From contig OY741271.1 in NCBI GenBank assembly GCA_963514095.1, forward strand, positions 19,673,061 through 19,737,060: a stretch of DNA of 64,000 bases, in the 5' to 3' direction. The number at the start of each line of letters is the position of its first letter. Positions within the stretch are counted from its first letter, which is position 1. The DNA comes from Eutrigla gurnardus. Taxonomy: Eukaryota > Chordata > Actinopteri > Perciformes > Triglidae. The notes beneath the pieces were generated by a model. It saw only the letters and a list, made by a program, of their open reading frames with translations. It made no database searches and was not told the origin of the DNA. Positions 59,101 to 64,000 of this stretch are shown here, one piece after another. Made by a program: the position numbers and the translations under genes.

Positions 59101-62028
59101 GCTATCATTGGGCGAAGGCAGGGTACACCCTGGACAGGTCGCCAGTCCATCGCAGGGCCGACACGTATAGACAGACAACCATTCACACTCATATTCACAT
59201 CGGTCAATAAACGGGCAAATGAATTGTGTTAAATTTGTTTTCACTTACTACGAAGGGGCTTGACAGTGTAGTTTGATTTGTCAGCAGGCTCGATCTTGAA
59301 GCATGTCTGCTTGCTGAACAGATTGATGTTAATGGTGGTTTCATTGTGCCGCTCACGTAACAAGCTCTGAAACCAGCCCCAGACAGTGAAGTGATCGAGG
59401 TCCTGCAGCTCCTCCTCACCTGCCACCGTTTCTACCTTAAACACGTTTGAACTCCAGACATTGACCTGTCAGAATATTAAGTTATTAAAGCACTTTGCCA
59501 TAAGGAACGGTTTGGATAAAGTGCTGTAAGATGGGACCTTTGTTAACCATAACTGTTGACACTATATCCTGGCAGAAGCTTCTGTATTACAACATATTTA
59601 AACCACATATAATTTGGCCCCAAGTTACTCCGACTAGGGAGAACATTCGGATCATAACACATTCTTACATGAACATTACCCAATGGTTTTGATTGTGAAA
59701 GTGCATAAAATATATACTTTATACTATATACCTGAATTCTTGTCCACGTTTGCCTCCATGTCGGCAGCACAGAGTTTTTGTAACAGAACCTGTTGGGCCC
59801 TGAGATGACGTACTGCTCCCCATCCTGGAGATCAGTTACTGGATGTTTGTTACCTGTGTGTGATAACCAGATTCTTTATGTATGTAATACTAAGACTGCA
59901 TCACATTTTACTTTATAAGATGGACTGATTCATGTAAGAGATAAAAAAAAAAAAACAGCCTACATTTTATTTTTCTGATAGCACATAAGTAACATTACAT
60001 GTCAACTTTGATATATATACACAGTGGGGCAAAAAAGTATTTAGTCTGCCACCGATTGTGCAAGTTCTCCCACTTAAAATGATGACAGAGGTCTGTAATT
60101 TTCATCATAGGTACACTTCAAATGTGAGAGACAGAATGTGCAAAAAAAATCCTGGAAATCACATTGTAGGATTTTTAAAGACTTTATTTGTAAATTATGG
60201 TGGAAAAAAAGTATTTGGTCAATAACAAAAGTTCAACTCAATACTTTGTAATATAACCTTTGTTGGCAATGACAGAGGTCAAACGTTTAGTGTAGGTCTT
60301 CACAAGGTTTGCACACACTGTAGCTGGTATTTTGGCCCATTCCTCCATGCAGATCTCTTCTAGAGCAGTGATGTTTTGAGGCCGACTTCAAACTCCCTCC
60401 ACAGATTTTCTATGGGGTTGAGGTCTGGAGACTGACTAGGCCACTCCAGGACTTTGAAATGCTTCTTACGCAGCCCCTCCTTCGTTGCCCGGGAGGTATG
60501 TTTGGGATCATTGTCATGCTGGAAGACCCAGCCACGTTTCATCTTCATGCTCTCACTGATGGAAAGAGGTTTTGGCTCAAAATCTCATGATACATGGCCC
60601 CATTCATTCTTTCCTTGACACGTATCAGTTATCCTGTCCCCTTTGCAGAAAACCAGCCCCAAAGCATGATGTTTCCACCCCCATGCTTCACAGTAGGTAT
60701 CGTGTTCTTGAGATGCAACTCAGCATTCTTCTTCCTCCAAACACGACGAGTTGAGTTTGTACCAAAAAGTTCTATTTTGGTTTCATCTGACCACATGACA
60801 TTCTCCGAACTCTCTCCTGGATCATCCATATGCTCTCTGGCAAACTTCAGATGGGCCTGGACATGTACTGGCTTAAGCAGGGGGACTCGTCTGGCACTGC
60901 AGGAGTTGATTCCCTGTCGGCGTAGTGTGTACTGATGGTAACCTTTGCTACTTTGGTTCCAGCTCTCTGCAGGTCATTCACCAGGTCCCCCCGTGTAGTT
61001 CTGGTATTTTTGCTCACCGTTCTCATGATCATTTTGACCCCACGGCACGGGATGAGATCTTGCGTGGAGCCCCAGATCGAGGGAGATTATCAATGGTCTT
61101 GTATGTTTCTTTTATACAGATAACGAGTTCAAACAGGTGCCATTAATACAGGTAACGAGTGGAGGACAGAAGAGCTTCTTAAAGAAGAAGTTACAGGTCT
61201 GTGAGAGCCAGACATCTTGCTTGTTTGTAGGTGACCAAATACTTATTTTCCACCATAATTTACAAATAAATTCTTTAAAAATCCTACAATGTGATTTCCA
61301 GGATTGTTTTTCCACATTCTGTCTCTCACATTTGAAGTGTACCTATGATGAAAATTACAGACCTCTGTCATCATTTTAAGTGGGAGAACTTGCACAATCG
61401 GTGGCTGACTAAATACTTTATTGCCCCACTGTATATATATTTTAATGTTAAACGAGCACTACTAATAGCTGAAGTACTAATATATCACACAGGTGTTAAT
61501 TTACTATTCAATACACTCTGTGAATACCGCGCAAGTTGCTGCAAATATGAATTGTTTCGGTTAAGTGACTCACACGTTTTATAATTAGCAAGCTAGAAAT
61601 AACCTGTGGGCGGGGCGAGGGTGTAAGCTCGAGCAAAATAGTTTAGGTTTCGCAGGTTTGTTACAGCAAATCTACAGCGGCTGAATACATGATTCACGTA
61701 AGGTAAATGTCTCCCGTACAAAGAGACAGAATCAAGAGAACAGCGCCAGTAGCGGACGAGCTAAGAGAAAGGCTTAGCGTCAGTTAACTTCGGTACAGTT
61801 TCACTTTATCAAAAAAAAACAAGCTAACATGAGTTAGCCTGAGCAACGACACTTGTTTAAAATACGTATCGTATTAATTGAGGATTCTGTTATTGCTGCC
61901 CAGCACGGCTTCTTACCTGTATCCTTGTGTCCTGAGGTTTGAGGCAAACTGATGAGCAGCACCATGAAAACGGTTAATTTGGCAGTTATAGGGGTGAAAC
62001 AGTTTATCATTTTCATGCATCCCGCCAT
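56146..62028 (-). CDS. nemp1: Nuclear envelope integral membrane protein 1 (nemp1), 9 coding exons, 430 aa
   Basis: Coding exons on the minus strand: 61917-62028, 59732-59853, 59249-59465, 58898-58970, 58718-58811, 58483-58597, 57548-57773, 57015-57191 and 56146-56302 (430 codons plus stop; human about 444). NEMP1 spans the inner nuclear membrane and stiffens the nuclear envelope; it is needed for fertility in animals. The signal peptide (LTVFMVLLISLPQ) is followed by a lumenal domain with LRERHNETTININLFSKQTC. About five membrane segments follow (residues about 152-320; KSPFYVLIVGGWSFSVYAIQ is diagnostic). The nucleoplasmic tail has RLLTEEEYQKQGEEETLRAL and VSRIQSPKRFADFIEGTPHL, then an acidic end. 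The start ATG is the first in MAGCMKMINCF; the internal Met5 or Met7 could serve instead. The intron after the 58718-58811 exon uses a GC donor. Intron 1 holds a Tc1 element. Confidence 0.94.
58181..58258 (+). repeat. SINE/L2 tail fragment in nemp1 intron
   Basis: GTGATAGACTGGTGTCCTGT through AGCTGGGATCGGCTCCAG matches the tail of the full SINE at 31930-32302. Both ends are truncated. Confidence 0.7.
59024..59202 (-). mobile_element. 5'-truncated SINE/L2-tail insertion in nemp1 intron
   Basis: On the minus strand it carries the tail half of the 31930-32302 element and ends in ATGGATGGATGG. A candidate 8-bp target duplication, GTCAATAA, lies at 59016-59023 and 59203-59210. It is inserted antisense to neither flanking exon and causes no visible splice damage. 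Confidence 0.65.
60022..61431 (-). mobile_element. Tc1/mariner transposon, decayed, in nemp1 intron 1
   Basis: The ends are inverted repeats of about 200 bp: CAGTGGGGCAAAAAAGTATT on the left and its complement ending GCCCCACTG at 61431. TA-rich flanks fit TA target choice; the left TA seems altered (CA). The element of about 1.4 kb is shorter than an intact Tc1 (about 1.6 kb). Its coding strand is minus, the same as nemp1. Confidence 0.9.
60360..61100 (-). pseudogene. Broken Tc1-type transposase
   Basis: Three pieces lie in three different frames: about 61032-60847 (MIMRTVSKNTRTTRGDLVND), 60829-60629 (NVMWSDETKIELFG) and 60548-60360 (FQHDNDPKHTS, SQSPDLNPIENLW). The DDE triad positions are all visible: Asp in WSDE, Asp in HDND, Glu in PIEN. 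Frameshifts between pieces and loss of the N-terminal helix-turn-helix mean it cannot make an active enzyme. Confidence 0.85.
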
Positions 62029-64000
62029 GATGATCCTTTGTCCCGCCCCTTCCGCCTCTCTGGCACTAGGTTGAGTTACAGGCCGCCCAGCCAATTAAAG
62101 AGTCACACTGGATGTCGTCATCGTTCTACGTTGAACATCCCTTCAAGTGCACTGTGGAGAAAGAAACATGGCCATTCATATGTGTACGCGTGTAAATAGC
62201 TTAAATGTTGTTGTTTTTGTTATCAATTAGATCAATCAGAATAAAATTAATGTTTATGCTCACAAATACAATACTCAAAAAAGGATTTATATTTACTTTT
62301 GTGGCTACTTTAAATGGGTCTAGTAATATCATTGCCTGGATGGGTGGGTAATACTTCAAGAATCGTGGCCACAGTCCTGTGAGAAAGTATGAAACTGTGT
62401 ATTGTTAATGTTTATAATAATATGTGTCCGCGAACCCGAAATAAAAACAAAGCAAACCATTCCAGACACATGATTTCCTTTAAGTTTGACATAGGTGGAG
62501 TACATAAAAGCGATCCGAGTAAATGCGGGCGGCTCAAGGATAAGCTTGACTTAGAAAGTAAGGTTTACCATTGGATTTGTGTTATAAAAACACACTGATG
62601 GGTGTAATAAATCGATCTTAAGATGATGTGCTAACAACTGCTTCTTAGTTTCACCTGTGAAACATTACTTAAATACCCAGTTTTAGCCCTTTTTTGTTTG
62701 TTTTGTAAACATAACAAACTTAAGTTGGTGGCAGTCTTGGATTTTACAAACTAATTTTGGATTGCTGTCAATTAACACTAGTTTCAATTTACAGTGAGTA
62801 AATCAAATTAGTAGATGATATAATCCTTTAGATGTAAATAGCGTGTTGTATTTGACAGATTCTCCCCCAAGATCATTTATGTGCAAAGGAATAAAAAGGA
62901 CCCAACACTAACTGAACCCTGTGTTGCCCTCTTGTGGACAGTCAGAGGATATTCAATCTATTTGAAGACATTGCTTTGTAAAACAAATCAACAAACTTTT
63001 TTTACTGTTTTATTTTGAACATTAAGTAGGCTACAGGAGACAGATATGCCAGCACCTCAATATTGACACACTTTTCTTTTAAAAGAAAGCAAAACACAAA
63101 CACGAAGGTTGCTCATATATGTGTGTACAGGTAGGCCAACTGTGACTGAAATGTTACATGTCAACAACTATAGGATGGACTGACATGAAGCCTCAGAGAG
63201 CTGTTATAGCACAGACTCTTATCTTGTTATACGCTAAACCCCATGACCAAGGCCTACGTGGTGAACAAATGGCTCAACAACATGAGGCTGCATTTTAGAT
63301 GCATTATCATCGTGTTCCCGCAGCTTAAATGTGGTTATACTGGTTCACAAACGAGTCAAATAAAACTCAATTCCTGATCTTGACTAGAGTTATGCAGTAG
63401 TTTACAGTAGTCTGATATTATAGGTCCATTTTGGTTTGCTCAGAGCTGTGGCTCACGCAGGTGTTTGTTTTTTGATACGCTTGTGGTATAACAAGCATAC
63501 ATGGCTACAGTGAGACCACATGAATGTGAGAAAAGGGCAGGCCGTGTCAGAGGTATAACAAGCATACATGGCTACAGTGAGACCACATGAATGTGAGAAA
63601 AGGGCAGGCCGTGTCAGAGGTATAACGCTTCTGAAGAATTAGAAGGAAAACACTGCCAATTCAGATAGGTCATGTATGTTATAGTTATTCATGTTATCTC
63701 TTCTCGATCAACAACTTGTTGTGGAACAGTGTTACATGCACAACCCAAGCTTTAAATTATGAGTTCTTCCATATTATTCACACAGACTTGTGACTTTCAC
63801 CACATGACCATAACTTTGTGTAACAAATTCACTGTTTAGTCTTGTGAGAAAAATGATGCTTACTTTGTCACAAAATGAGCAATTGCCAATTTAAACGCTT
63901 GTTTAAAATGGTTCCTGCGAATGGTTGGGTGTCCTTTGAATTCTTTGAACATATTGCTCAAGAAGACAGTTTATTCAGCGGTCTGAGGATGTTACTCAGT
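62029..64000. other. Right flank, no gene recognised
   Basis: This begins with the nemp1 promoter side (62029-62160). After that the sequence is AT-rich with no convincing exon on either strand. It ends with a 67-bp tandem duplication. Confidence 0.4.
63485..63626. repeat. 67-bp perfect tandem duplication
   Basis: Two identical copies (63485-63551 and 63552-63618) are followed by the first 8 bases of a third (GGTATAAC). The unit starts GGTATAACAAGCATACATGG. Perfect identity implies a recent event or an assembly artefact. Confidence 0.95.

Noticed and set aside
1..64000. CRISPR array, phage or bacterial operon
   Set aside because: No spaced direct repeats, no ribosome-binding sites; genes are spliced vertebrate genes.

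Overview
This is vertebrate nuclear DNA, almost certainly from a ray-finned (percomorph-type) teleost. The genes are split into short exons with GT-AG or GC-AG introns. The proteins read as fish orthologues of well-known vertebrate genes. The spaces between them are filled with repeat types typical of teleosts: a tRNA-like SINE with an L2-type tail, a Tc1 element, MITEs, and the dispersed 'ACTTGAGTA'-type repeat.

Layout. 1-3768: no gene seen. 3769-6662 (+): tmem198, a multi-pass membrane protein. 7968-10462 (-): mmp19, a matrix metalloproteinase. 12968-14611 (-): pym1, an exon-junction-complex disassembly factor. 19040-27790 (+): spats2, with a 3' UTR of about 3.4 kb that carries two MITE copies. 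31200-34240: a gap between convergent genes, made almost wholly of transposable elements. It holds an AT-rich array with a nested SINE, and a 930-bp TTAA-flanked foldback element that still carries the start of a THAP domain. 34614-43032 (-): pan2, the catalytic deadenylase subunit, in 24 coding exons. 45591-46754 (+): il23a, the IL-23 p19 cytokine subunit, head-to-head with pan2. 51329-53315 (+): ormdl2, a regulator of sphingolipid synthesis. 56146-62028 (-): nemp1, an inner nuclear membrane protein with a Tc1 transposon in intron 1. 62029-64000: no gene seen, with a 67-bp tandem duplication near the end.

The genes are not an operon and share no single pathway. As recalled, their human orthologues all lie on 12q13, so this is a conserved syntenic block; the adjacency of PAN2 and IL23A is the clearest piece. 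Three products act in mRNA metabolism (pym1, pan2 and probably spats2), two in immunity or matrix (il23a, mmp19) and three in membranes (tmem198, ormdl2, nemp1).

Exon limits were placed by hand from splice signals, reading phase and recalled family sequences. Summed exon lengths are a multiple of three with one terminal stop in all eight genes. I found no wholly new gene system. The most unusual objects are the foldback element with the THAP remnant at 33039-33968, the nested repeat array at 31470-32690, and two GC-AG introns in different genes.
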